Positions 39,470 through 47,837 of a DNA stretch of 64,000 bases are shown here, in pieces. The DNA lies in the NCBI RefSeq assembly GCF_021602155.1, contig NZ_BQHY01000007.1, positions 248,001-312,000 of the forward strand, in the 5' to 3' direction. Each line of letters begins with the position of its first letter. The first letter of the stretch is position 1. The stretch comes from Pseudomonas parakoreensis. GTDB taxonomy: Bacteria > Pseudomonadota > Gammaproteobacteria > Pseudomonadales > Pseudomonadaceae. The translations under genes and the position numbers were made by a program. The notes below the pieces were generated by a model. It was given only the letters and a program-made list of their open reading frames with translations. It was not told the origin of the DNA and searched no databases.

Positions 39470-40623
39470 TGCTTTTTCCCCGGCAGAATGCCCATCAGTT
39501 TGCAGATGATCCCCAGCATGATTTCGTCGGCGCCACCGCCAATCGACACCAGCCGCACATCGCGATAGGCGCGGGCCACCGGGTTGTCCCACATGAAGCC
39601 CATGCCGCCCCAATATTGCAGGCAACTGTCGCTGACTTCACGACCGAGGCGCCCGGCCTTGAGCTTGGCCATCGAGGCCAGACGCGTGACGTCCTGACCT
39701 TTCACATATTGCTCGGTGGCCTGATAGACCAGCGCCCGCAGGCATTCGATTTCGGTCTGCAATTCGGCGAGGCGGAAGTGGATCACCTGATTGTCGATCA
39801 GCGCGTTGCCGAAGGTCTTGCGCTCCTTGCAGTACTCGATGGTGCTGTCGACGCAATATTCCAGGCCCTTGATCATGTTGGCCGCGCCGAACAGACGTTC
39901 TTCCTGGAACTGCAGCATCTGCATCATGAACCCGGCGCCTTCGTGGCCGATGCGGTTGCGCTGCGGCACACGCACGTTGTCGAAAAACACCTGGGCGGTC
40001 TCCGAACTGCGCATGCCGAGCTTGTCCAGGTGTGAGCTGAGGCTGATGCCCGGGGTGTTCATCGGCACCATGATCAGCGACTTGTTGATGTGCGGCTTGT
40101 CGTCCGAGGTGTTGGCCAGCAGGCAGATGAAATCGGCACTCGGTGAATTGGTGATCCACATTTTGCTGCCATTGATCACGTAATCGTCGCCATCCTTGCG
40201 CGCGCTGGTCTTGAGACCCGCGACATCGGAACCGGCACCGACTTCCGAGACGCCGATGCAACCGACCTGCTCGCCGGTAATCGCGGGGCGGAGGAATTCG
40301 TCGCGCAATTCATCGGAGCCGAAGCGGGCCAGCGCCGGGGTGCACATGTCGGTCTGCACGCCGATCGACATCGGAATGCCGCCGCAATGAATGGTGCCGA
40401 ACTCTTCGGCGGCGACAATCGAATAGCTGTAGTCGAGGCCCATGCCGCCGAATTTTTCCGGTTTGGAAATCCCCAGCAGACCAAGGTCGCCGGCCTTGCG
40501 GAAAATCTCGTGGATCGGAAAGCGCCCGGCCTTTTCCCATTCATCAACGTGTGGATTGATCTCGTGTTCGACGAATTGGCGGACGGTGCGGCGCAGTGCT
40601 TCGTGTTCCGGGGTGAAGATCAT
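39466..40623 (-). CDS. atuD: citronellyl-CoA dehydrogenase (acyl-CoA dehydrogenase family)
   Basis: 385 residues with the acyl-CoA dehydrogenase fold: GCIGVSEVGAGSDVAGL and MWITNSPSADFICLLA are flavin/substrate motifs, YCKERKTFGNALIDNQ is the conserved segment near the active site, and the C-terminus carries YWGGMGFMWDNPVARAYRDVR. AtuD oxidises citronellyl-CoA to geranyl-CoA. It is the fourth gene of the operon, 30 bases from atuC. Position in the cluster gives the substrate. Confidence 0.93.
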   Translation of the reverse strand: MIFTPEHEALRRTVRQFVEHEINPHVDEWEKAGRFPIHEIFRKAGDLGLLGISKPEKFGGMGLDYSYSIVAAEEFGTIHCGGIPMSIGVQTDMCTPALARFGSDELRDEFLRPAITGEQVGCIGVSEVGAGSDVAGLKTSARKDGDDYVINGSKMWITNSPSADFICLLANTSDDKPHINKSLIMVPMNTPGISLSSHLDKLGMRSSETAQVFFDNVRVPQRNRIGHEGAGFMMQMLQFQEERLFGAANMIKGLEYCVDSTIEYCKERKTFGNALIDNQVIHFRLAELQTEIECLRALVYQATEQYVKGQDVTRLASMAKLKAGRLGREVSDSCLQYWGGMGFMWDNPVARAYRDVRLVSIGGGADEIMLGIICKLMGILPGKKQ

Positions 40624-40653
40624 TTTTATTGTTCTCCTTGGGATCCGTGGCGG

Positions 40654-42270
40654 TCAGAAGCGGCTGACGCCGAAGCTGTTGGGTTGCAACGTGCGGATGT
40701 CGGCTTCGTGGCAGATATCCAGCAGGTAACCGAGCAGGGTGCGCGTATCGCGCGGGTCGATCAGGCCGTCGTCCCACAGGTTGGCGCTGCCGTAGAGTGC
40801 GGTGGACTGGCTGTCGAGCTTCTGCGCGGTGACCTGTTCGAGCATGTCGAGCATTTTCGGATCCGGCACCAAGCCTTCCTTGAGCTGTTTGGCCTCGGTG
40901 ACAATGCGCAGCACCTTGCCGGCCTGTGCGCCGCCCATCACCGCCGTGCGGCTGTTGGGCCAGGCAAAAATGAAGCGTGGATCGAGACCGCGCCCGCACA
41001 TCGCATAGTTGCCGGCGCCGTAGGAGCCACCGACGACAATCGTCAGTTTAGGCACTCGGGCATTGGCCACCGCTTGAATCAGTTTCGAGCCGTGTTTGAT
41101 CACGCCTTGCTGCTCGGATTCGGTGCCGACCATGAACCCGGTGGTGTTGTGGAAGAACAGCAGCGGCGTCTGGCTCTGATCGCACAGTTGAATGAACTGC
41201 GCGGCCTTGCTCGCCCCGGCGGGGGTGATCGGGCCGTTGTTGCCGATCAGGCCGCAGGCACGGCCCTGGATTTTCAACTGGCCGCAGATGGTCTGCTGAT
41301 CGAACTCGCCTTTGAATTCGAGAAACTCCGATTCATCGGCTATCCGCGCAATGATTTCGCGCACGTCGTAGGGCTTCTTCGGGTCGTCGGGAATCAGCCC
41401 GAGCAACTCGTCGATCGGGTACAGCGGGTCCTTGTATTGCGGTTCCGGCAACCACGGCAGTTGTTCGTTCCACGGCAGCAGGCGCAGGATCTCGCGCACC
41501 AGACGCACGCCATCGGCATCGTTCTCGGCCAGGTATTCGGCGGTGCCAGCAACCTGTGCGTGCATTTCTGCGCCACCCAGCTCTTCATCGGTGGCGACCT
41601 CGCCCGTCGCGGCTTTGAGCAGCGGCGGCCCGGCAAGAAACAGCTTGGCCTTGCCGCGCACCACCACCACATAATCCGACAGCCCCGGTTGATAGGCGCC
41701 ACCGGCCGTGGCCGAGCCATGCACTACGGTGATCTGCGGCAGCCCCATGGCCGACATCCGCGCCTGATTGGCAAAACTGCGCGCGCCCTCGACGAATATC
41801 TCCGCCGCATAATTGAGGTTGGCGCCGCCGCTTTCGGCGAGGGTGATCACCGGCAGTTTGTTCTCTTGGGCGATCTGTTGCAGACGCAGGGATTTCTTCA
41901 GGCCGGTGGGGGAAATGGTGCCGCCCTTGATTGCGCTGTTGTTGGCCACCACCATCGCCCGAATGCCGGACACATAACCGATCCCGGCGATCAAGCCACC
42001 GCCGGCGGCGCTGCCATCCTTGTCGTCGTGCAGTTTGTAGCCGGCCAGGCTCGCCAGTTCGAGGAACGGTGCGCCGGGGTCGAGCAACAGGTTCAGGCGT
42101 TCGCGGGGCAGCAGTTGCCCGCGCTTGTCGAATTTGGTCTTGGCTTCGGCAGCCTTGTTCAGCAGGTTCTGTTCCAGTTGCTGGACGTGCTCGATGGCCG
42201 TGAGCATCGCCGCGCGGTTGCGGGCGAAGGCTTCGCTGTGCGGATCAAGTTCGGACTGGATCTGCGGCAT
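40654..42270 (-). CDS. atuC: geranyl-CoA carboxylase beta subunit (carboxyltransferase)
   Basis: The 538-residue carboxyltransferase has the acyl-CoA carboxylase beta fold with the N-terminal half around AAGGGLIAGIGYVSG and VITLAESGGANLNYAAE, and the C-terminal biotin half around FFHNTTGFMVGTESEQQG and VGGSYGAGNYAMCGR. It is the partner of AtuF. The spacing to atuB is three bases. A methylcrotonyl-CoA carboxylase paralogue would look similar; the flanking atu genes decide. Confidence 0.93.
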   Translation of the reverse strand: MPQIQSELDPHSEAFARNRAAMLTAIEHVQQLEQNLLNKAAEAKTKFDKRGQLLPRERLNLLLDPGAPFLELASLAGYKLHDDKDGSAAGGGLIAGIGYVSGIRAMVVANNSAIKGGTISPTGLKKSLRLQQIAQENKLPVITLAESGGANLNYAAEIFVEGARSFANQARMSAMGLPQITVVHGSATAGGAYQPGLSDYVVVVRGKAKLFLAGPPLLKAATGEVATDEELGGAEMHAQVAGTAEYLAENDADGVRLVREILRLLPWNEQLPWLPEPQYKDPLYPIDELLGLIPDDPKKPYDVREIIARIADESEFLEFKGEFDQQTICGQLKIQGRACGLIGNNGPITPAGASKAAQFIQLCDQSQTPLLFFHNTTGFMVGTESEQQGVIKHGSKLIQAVANARVPKLTIVVGGSYGAGNYAMCGRGLDPRFIFAWPNSRTAVMGGAQAGKVLRIVTEAKQLKEGLVPDPKMLDMLEQVTAQKLDSQSTALYGSANLWDDGLIDPRDTRTLLGYLLDICHEADIRTLQPNSFGVSRF

Positions 42271-42273
42271 GGC

Positions 42274-43143
42274 TTACTCCTTGTCCTTGAGGACGTCGGG
42301 CAGGTACGCCCGATGGAAACCGTTGAACGACTCGCTGTGGCTCGCCTTGTGCAGCGGCCATGCACGGCTGCCGAGGCTGGCCGCACCATCGATTTTCAAG
42401 GTGCTGCCGCTGATGAACGCCGCCGCCGGACTGAGCAGGAAAACGATCGCCGCACTGACCTCGGATTCGGTACCAATGCGCTTGAGCGGTACGTGTTCGC
42501 GCAAGGTCGGGATCACCGCTTTGAACGCGCCCTCATAAGTGTCCATGCCGCTGGACGCGATCCACCCCGGCGCCACCGCATTGACCCGCACCCCGGCGTA
42601 ACCCCACTCGAATGCGGCGGTCTTGGTGAAGTTGTCCATCCCCGAACGTGCCGCTCCGGAATGGCCCATGCCGGGCATGCCGCCCCACATGTCGGCGAGC
42701 ATGTTGACGATGCTGCCGCCGTGTTTACTCATCGACTGGTTGAACACTTCCCGGGCCATCAGGAAGCCGCCGACCAGATTGGTGCGCAGCACGGTTTCGA
42801 AGCCTTTCTGATTGATCGCGGCCAGTGGCGACGGGTATTGGCCGCCGGCATTGTTGACCAGGCCGTGGATCGGCCCGTGCTCGGCGATCAACTCAGTGAC
42901 CAGTTGTTTTACCGCGTCTTCGTCACGGATGTCGCAGGCGTGCCAGTGTGCGCGGCCACCGTCTTCGGCGATTTCGGCGGCGACTTTTTGCAGTTTTTCC
43001 GGCTTGCGCCCGACCAGCAGCACCCTGGCGCCGAGCGCTGCCAGTTCATGAGCGGTGCAACGGCCGATGCCACTGCCGCCACCGGTGACGATGAGGGTCT
43101 GGCCGCTGAACAGATCGGCTTTGAAAATCGATGCGTAAGCCAT
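42274..43143 (-). CDS. atuB: short-chain dehydrogenase/reductase of the atu pathway
   Basis: A 289-residue SDR with NAD(P) motif VTGGGSGIGRCTA and LVNNAGGQYPSPLA. The usual Tyr-x-x-x-Lys catalytic pair is not seen: the corresponding segment reads GHSGAARSGMDNFTK, as in dienoyl/enoyl-CoA-reductase-like SDRs that use other residues. This fits a role on CoA thioesters rather than simple alcohols; AtuB's reaction is not settled. ATG at 43143, 12 bases after the atuA stop. Confidence 0.9.
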   Translation of the reverse strand: MAYASIFKADLFSGQTLIVTGGGSGIGRCTAHELAALGARVLLVGRKPEKLQKVAAEIAEDGGRAHWHACDIRDEDAVKQLVTELIAEHGPIHGLVNNAGGQYPSPLAAINQKGFETVLRTNLVGGFLMAREVFNQSMSKHGGSIVNMLADMWGGMPGMGHSGAARSGMDNFTKTAAFEWGYAGVRVNAVAPGWIASSGMDTYEGAFKAVIPTLREHVPLKRIGTESEVSAAIVFLLSPAAAFISGSTLKIDGAASLGSRAWPLHKASHSESFNGFHRAYLPDVLKDKE

Positions 43144-43155
43144 GAAGCCCAACCT

Positions 43156-44946
43156 CTAGTCGAGTTGTTCGGCGATGCTCTGCGGCACCGGGATCTGGAT
43201 TTCCAGCAACTGCTGGGCGAAGGCCTTGCCCTGTGGATCAATGCGCAGACTTGCCACGCCACCGCCACCGAGGGCGTTTTCCAGCAGGAAATTCAGGCTG
43301 TGGGTGCCGGGCAGGTACCAGCGTTCGACCCGGCCATGGATCGGGTCGAGCACGTGGCGCATCCAGTCGACGATGACCGCCGGCGTCAGCGCTTCGGCGA
43401 TCCACGGCAGGTATTCCGGCCGACGCGGCAGGACGCCGATGTTGCTGTGGTTGCCCTTGTCGCCGGAGCGCGCCACCGCCAGTTTGACCAACGCCACGCT
43501 GGCGTCGGCGCGGCCTTGGGGTTTGGGTGGCTGTTCGGGAGTTGGCAGAGCGTGGCTGTCGAGTGGTGTTTGCGCAGGCAGGGCGCAGGGGTATTGCTCA
43601 CCGGCCATGTCGATTTGCAGGGTGCAGGCGTTTTTGTCGATCAGGAACGAGAACAGGCGGATCAGCGGATAGACCGTCGGCCGCCCGCCGACGATGCCGG
43701 TCAGTCCCGGCGCCATGCCGGTCGCGGCCTGGGCGATTTCCCGGGAGAACAGGATCAGCGCCGGTTTCAGTGGATGGCGCACCGCGAGTTTGATCACCAC
43801 CTCGCGGCTGTCACGGCGCTGACCGTGAGGGCCGTAAGTGGCTTCACTGCCGAGCAGTTCGATGTTGACTTCGCTGTAGGGCGGCCAGCCGCGCTGGCTG
43901 AACATTTCCGAGGTTTTGTCGATGATCGCCTGGCTCACGCGACGGGCCTTGTCCACCGCATCGATGCCGGCGATCAGGCAACTGGCGGTGCAGCGAAAGC
44001 CGTCCGGGTAAGTGGCGCTGACCTTGTATTTATCGCTGGGTGGCAAGCCTTTGGCACCGTGCACATGCACGGTGTTTTTGCCCTGTTGCTGCAGTTTCAC
44101 TTGAGTGAAATCGCAGACTACGTCTGGCAACAGATACGCCTGTGGATCACCGATTTCATAGAGCATCTGCTCGCCAACCGTCAGTGGCGTCACTAACCCG
44201 CCGGAGCCCTCGGGTTTGCTGACGATGAACTGGCCGTCGGCGCTGACGTCGACGATGGGAAAACCGATGTGTTCGTAATCCGGCACATCGCGCCAGTCGG
44301 TAAAATTGCCCCCGGTACATTGTGCGCCGCACTCGATGATGTGCCCGGCCAGCGCCGCCTGAGCGAGTTTGTCGTAGTCGTGCCAGGCCCAGCCGAACTC
44401 ATGCACCAGCGCCGCGCTGACCACCGCGCTGTCGACCACGCGCCCGGTGATGACGATGTCGGCGCCCAGGCGCAGGGCTTCGACGATGCCCGGCGCGCCG
44501 AGGTAGGCGTTGGTCGATACGCACATCGGCGGCAGCGGCGCGCCGTTGAACATTTCGTGGATGCCTTGAGTGGCGAGTTGCTTGAATTGCGGCTGCAGGT
44601 CGTCGCCGAGCAGCACGGCGATTTTCAGACTGACCCCGGCCTTGTCGCAGGCGGCCTGCAGGGCGGCGGCACAGGCTTTCGGATTGATTCCGCCCGCGTT
44701 GCTGATCACGCGAATCTTCTGTTCGACCAGTTGCGGCAGCAGCGGCGCGAGCACTTCGACAAAATCCCCGGCGAACCCGGCCTGTGGGTCCTTCATGCGG
44801 GCGCCGGCCATGATCGACATCGTGATCTCGGCCAGGTAATCGAACACCAGATAATCCAGGCGCCCGCCTGCCACGAGCTGGGCAGCGGCGGTGCTGGTGT
44901 CACCCCAGAATGCGCTGGCGCATCCGATGCGAACGGTCGTGGGCAT
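43156..44946 (-). CDS. atuA: acyclic terpene utilisation protein AtuA (DUF1446)
   Basis: 596 residues. The N-terminal DUF1446 domain begins with TVRIGCASAFWGDTS and includes ISNAGGINPKACAAA and ADIVITGRVVDSA. A C-terminal region from about 500 (VALVKLAVARSGDKGNHSNIGVLPRRPEYLPWI, WYLPGTHSLNFLLENALGGGG) matches the AtuA-type ferredoxin-fold domain. It is needed for growth on citronellol/geraniol in P. aeruginosa; biochemical role is unclear. The start MPTTVRIG is preferred over 45039, which would run into the operator region. First gene of the operon. Confidence 0.93.
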   Translation of the reverse strand: MPTTVRIGCASAFWGDTSTAAAQLVAGGRLDYLVFDYLAEITMSIMAGARMKDPQAGFAGDFVEVLAPLLPQLVEQKIRVISNAGGINPKACAAALQAACDKAGVSLKIAVLLGDDLQPQFKQLATQGIHEMFNGAPLPPMCVSTNAYLGAPGIVEALRLGADIVITGRVVDSAVVSAALVHEFGWAWHDYDKLAQAALAGHIIECGAQCTGGNFTDWRDVPDYEHIGFPIVDVSADGQFIVSKPEGSGGLVTPLTVGEQMLYEIGDPQAYLLPDVVCDFTQVKLQQQGKNTVHVHGAKGLPPSDKYKVSATYPDGFRCTASCLIAGIDAVDKARRVSQAIIDKTSEMFSQRGWPPYSEVNIELLGSEATYGPHGQRRDSREVVIKLAVRHPLKPALILFSREIAQAATGMAPGLTGIVGGRPTVYPLIRLFSFLIDKNACTLQIDMAGEQYPCALPAQTPLDSHALPTPEQPPKPQGRADASVALVKLAVARSGDKGNHSNIGVLPRRPEYLPWIAEALTPAVIVDWMRHVLDPIHGRVERWYLPGTHSLNFLLENALGGGGVASLRIDPQGKAFAQQLLEIQIPVPQSIAEQLD

Positions 44947-44991
44947 GGTGATCTCCGACTCAGGAACCTGCGACAGAAGTGTCTGGAGGCT

Positions 44992-45009
44992 ACCAAGCAA
45001 GCGCTTGGT
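44992..45009. promoter_or_regulatory. AtuR operator candidate 1
   Basis: The site contains the palindrome CAAGCGCTTG within ACCAAGCAAGCGCTTGGT. It is an inverted copy (one mismatch in 18) of the second site, with 39 bases centre to centre. It lies between atuA and atuR, where the TetR-type repressor is expected to bind. Confidence 0.78.
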
Positions 45010-45034
45010 TTGTAAACAGCTGAAATATCTTCTG

Positions 45035-45052
45035 CCCAAGCGCTTGCTTGGT
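45035..45052. promoter_or_regulatory. AtuR operator candidate 2
   Basis: CCCAAGCGCTTGCTTGGT, the inverted partner of the site at 44992. The second palindrome lies 77 bases before the atuR GTG start. Paired sites this far apart agree with published descriptions of the P. aeruginosa atuR-atuA region as I recall them. Confidence 0.78.
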
Positions 45053-45129
45053 TGCCGCCTGCGGCTTAAATTGCGCGCAACCCTGCGTGTTCAGGGGGCA
45101 ACAGACTGATCGACTGTAGGAGAGAACGG

Positions 45130-45765
45130 GTGGACGAGCAAAAAGCCCTGAGGGTCATGCGCGAACTGGTCGACCAAGGCCAACTGACCGACCCTGACAG
45201 CGCACGCGGCAAACTGCTGCAAGTGGCCGCCCACCTGTTCCGCAACAAAGGCTATGAACGCACCACCGTGCGCGATCTGGCCGGGGCGGTGGGGATTCAG
45301 TCCGGGAGCATTTTTCATCACTTCAAAAGCAAGGATGAAATCCTTCGTGCGGTGATGGAGGAGACCATCGTCTACAACACCGCGTTGATGCGCGCCGCGC
45401 TGGCCGAAGCCGCCAATGTACGCGAGCGGGTGCTGGCGCTGATTCGTTGCGAGTTGCAGTCGATCATGGGCGGCAGCGGCGAAGCAATGGCGGTGCTGGT
45501 CTACGAGTGGCGATCGTTGTCCGAGGAGGGGCAGGCCCGGGTGCTGGCCCTGCGTGATGTCTATGAAGAGATCTGGTTGCAAGTGCTGGGCGAAGCCAAG
45601 GACGCCGGGTTTATCCGTGGCGATGTTTTCATTACCCGACGTTTCCTCACCGGCGCACTGTCCTGGACCACCACCTGGTTCCGCGCTGGCGGCAGCCTGA
45701 GCCTTGATCAGTTGGCCGATGAAGCGCTGATTCTGGTGCTCGAAGAGCGCCAGTCCACTTTCTAA
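45130..45765 (+). CDS. atuR: TetR-family repressor AtuR
   Basis: The 211-residue regulator has an N-terminal helix-turn-helix (TTVRDLAGAVGIQSGSIFHHFKSKDEIL) and a TetR ligand-binding C-terminus. It is divergent from atuA with two palindromic operator candidates between them. In P. aeruginosa AtuR represses the atu operon until terpenoid inducers are present. It starts with GTG behind GTAGGAGAG. A 25-residue N-terminal extension precedes the DNA-binding domain. Confidence 0.93.
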   Translation: MDEQKALRVMRELVDQGQLTDPDSARGKLLQVAAHLFRNKGYERTTVRDLAGAVGIQSGSIFHHFKSKDEILRAVMEETIVYNTALMRAALAEAANVRERVLALIRCELQSIMGGSGEAMAVLVYEWRSLSEEGQARVLALRDVYEEIWLQVLGEAKDAGFIRGDVFITRRFLTGALSWTTTWFRAGGSLSLDQLADEALILVLEERQSTF

Positions 45766-45845
45766 CAGGCCGGGAAACTGGCTAACTGGGCGAAACCGCC
45801 TAGCTTGAATGCATTGATTGCCATTTTTTCGGGGAGTGGGGTGTT

Positions 45846-46643
45846 TTGAAGTCTTCGCCAATTCGGACGACCGCAGGGCTTTTGCTCGTAGCGCTGGCGG
45901 TATTTTGGGTGCTACCCGCACAGGCAGCGCAACTGGTTCGGGTGGGCGCGGCGCATTTTCCGCCTTACACCGTGCGTCCGGAAAGTGGTGCCGACACTGG
46001 CCTGCTGCCGCAACTGGTCGAGGCGCTCAATGCACTGCAGGCAGACTATCAGTTCGTACTGGTACCGACTTCGATTCCTCGGCGCTTCGGTGATTTCAAG
46101 CAGGGCCGGATCGACATGGCGATCTTCGAGAACCCCGATTGGGGCTGGAAGGAGATTCCTCATACCGACGTCGATATGGGCCTGGAAGATGCCGAGATTT
46201 TCGTCGCGCAACGTGAAGACGGTCGCCAGCAGAACTATTTCGCCGACCTCAAGGGCAAACGTCTGGCGCTGTACAGCGGTTATCACTATGAGTTCGCCAA
46301 CTTCAACGCCGATCCCAAATACCTCGCCGATACCTTCAACGCGACGCTGACCTATTCCCACGACAGCAACCTGCTGATGGTGCTGCGCGGGCGCGCCGAC
46401 ATCGCTCTGGTCACGCGCTCGTACCTGTTCGATTATCTGCTGCGCAACGAGAAAGTGCGTGACGAATTGCTGGTGTCGCAACGCATCGATCAGGTCTACC
46501 ACCATTACGCCATTCTGCGTCCGACGGCACCGATCACTGGCGAGGCGTTCGGCAAGTTGCTGCAGGGTTTGCGCGACAATGGCCAGATGCTGAAGATCTT
46601 CGATCCTTACAAGATTGCCGTGGTGCCGGTGGCTCATCGCTGA
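45846..46643 (+). CDS. periplasmic substrate-binding protein (SBP family 3)
   Basis: The 265-residue precursor has a signal peptide (cleaved after LPAQA, near 27) and a solute-binding fold (VRVGAAHFPPYTVRP, RIDMAIFENPDWGW, LKGKRLALYSGYHYEF). No transporter permease or ATPase gene is adjacent, so it is an orphan receptor. The start is TTG preceded by GGGGAGTGGGG, which is unusual but well supported by the signal peptide. Ligand is unknown. Confidence 0.85.
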   Translation: MKSSPIRTTAGLLLVALAVFWVLPAQAAQLVRVGAAHFPPYTVRPESGADTGLLPQLVEALNALQADYQFVLVPTSIPRRFGDFKQGRIDMAIFENPDWGWKEIPHTDVDMGLEDAEIFVAQREDGRQQNYFADLKGKRLALYSGYHYEFANFNADPKYLADTFNATLTYSHDSNLLMVLRGRADIALVTRSYLFDYLLRNEKVRDELLVSQRIDQVYHHYAILRPTAPITGEAFGKLLQGLRDNGQMLKIFDPYKIAVVPVAHR

Positions 46644-46663
46644 CCGATTTTCATCCGGGCGGC

Positions 46664-46687
46664 TAAATTTCTCCTCTCGGCTCACGT
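46664..46687 (+). promoter_or_regulatory. PvdS-dependent (iron-starvation) promoter box
   Basis: TAAAT (46664-46668), 16 bases, then CGT (46685-46687): an exact match to the TAAAT-N16-CGT consensus of PvdS-directed promoters. It lies 40 bases upstream of the acetyltransferase start. PvdS control of that gene is inferred. Confidence 0.82.
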
Positions 46688-46727
46688 CCCATCGTTGAAC
46701 TGTCGACGATTATCGTGAGCCCGACCC

Positions 46728-47741
46728 ATGTCCAATCTGAATGACCTGACTGCCCTGGCCCTGCCTTCGGGCAGCCAACTGGTAGCCGATGCCACTGAAA
46801 GCCGTCTGAGCCTGAGCCTGGACGGGCAACCGCTGATTCGCCTGCGCCTGGATCGCCTGGGCAAAGGCCCGATCCAGCTCGACGAGCGTTACGCACTGCC
46901 CGTGGGGCAGGCGCTGTGGGCGGCCTGTTACTGGTTGTTCGCACGCGATCCGGACTGTCAGCAACTGCTCTGGCAACTCGATCAACCACCCACTGAAGCG
47001 TTGCTCAGCGGTTTGCTGGTCAGCACCGAAGTGGCTGGTGAATACCGCTGCGAACGCACCCTGTTCTGGCAGTTGCCGCAACCCTGGCTGGGCACGTCGC
47101 TGACCGGCAGCTACCCGCAACAAATGGTGATCAGTCACGGCAAGCGCCATCCGCTGCGCCCGGCGAAGCCGCGCGGTGAGGTCTATCGGCGTTTCGATGC
47201 GCGTCTCGGTGCGTGGATTTCCCTGCGTACGCTGGAGATCGAGCAGGATCTGGCGCGTTTCAATCGCTGGCAGAACAGCCCGCGAGTCGCCAGTTTCTGG
47301 CAGGAGGAGGGCAGCCTCGAGCAGCATCGCGAATACCTGAGCAAGCTCGACGCCGATCCGCACACCCTGACGCTGATCGGCTGTTTCGACGATCAACCGT
47401 TTGCCTATTTCGAGGCCTACTGGGCCAAGGAAGACCGTATCGCGCCGTTCTACGACGCCGACAATTACGACCGTGGCATTCACATGCTGGTGGGAGAGGA
47501 AAACCACCGTGGCCCGCACAAGGTCGCGAGCTGGTTGTCGGCGCTGGTGCACTACCTGTTTCTGGATGATCCGCGGACCCAGCGCGTGGTCGCCGAACCG
47601 CGTGCCGATAACGCGAAGATGATCGGCCACATGCACAACCAGTGCTTCCACTGCGAGAAGGAGTTCGACTTTCCGCACAAGCGCGCGGCCTTGATGATTC
47701 TGGGACGTGAGCGGTTTTTTGATCGGTGCAAGCTGGCGTAA
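46728..47741 (+). CDS. siderophore-type GNAT acetyltransferase, probably for pyoverdine
   Basis: 337 residues with a C-terminal AlcB/IucB-like acetyltransferase domain (about 150-330; FEAYWAKEDRIAPFYDADNYDRGIHMLVGE, VVAEPRADNAKMIGHM) as in hydroxylysine or hydroxyornithine acylases of hydroxamate siderophores. PvdY-type acetylases in pyoverdine clusters belong to this group. The gene lies beside pvdS (convergent) and has a perfect PvdS box, which ties it to pyoverdine, probably making N5-acyl-N5-hydroxyornithine. The exact acyl donor is unknown. Confidence 0.87.
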   Translation: MSNLNDLTALALPSGSQLVADATESRLSLSLDGQPLIRLRLDRLGKGPIQLDERYALPVGQALWAACYWLFARDPDCQQLLWQLDQPPTEALLSGLLVSTEVAGEYRCERTLFWQLPQPWLGTSLTGSYPQQMVISHGKRHPLRPAKPRGEVYRRFDARLGAWISLRTLEIEQDLARFNRWQNSPRVASFWQEEGSLEQHREYLSKLDADPHTLTLIGCFDDQPFAYFEAYWAKEDRIAPFYDADNYDRGIHMLVGEENHRGPHKVASWLSALVHYLFLDDPRTQRVVAEPRADNAKMIGHMHNQCFHCEKEFDFPHKRAALMILGRERFFDRCKLA

Positions 47742-47746
47742 AAGCA

Positions 47747-47819
47747 AAAGATCGCAGCCTTCGGCAGCTCCTGCATGAAAGGTATTCCTCTGTAGGAACT
47801 GCTGAAGGCTGCGATCTTT
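47747..47819. repeat. REP-type inverted repeat (AGGCTGCGATC family)
   Basis: The arms at 47747-47775 and 47791-47819 pair with a few mismatches around GCAGCCTTCGGCAGCTCCTG. It lies between convergent acetyltransferase and pvdS genes. Confidence 0.85.
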
Positions 47820-47837
47820 TTCTGCGATGAACCGGGC

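Noticed and set aside
36592-43143. A leucine-degradation (liu) operon
   Set aside because: The carboxylase, dehydrogenase and hydratase families overlap, but atuA (DUF1446), atuB and a divergent TetR regulator identify the atu cluster; liu has a MerR regulator and a lyase.
40387-44196. A 1269-codon plus-strand frame across atuB, atuC and atuA
   Set aside because: It is the antisense shadow of clear atu genes, with no recognisable protein family or ribosome site.
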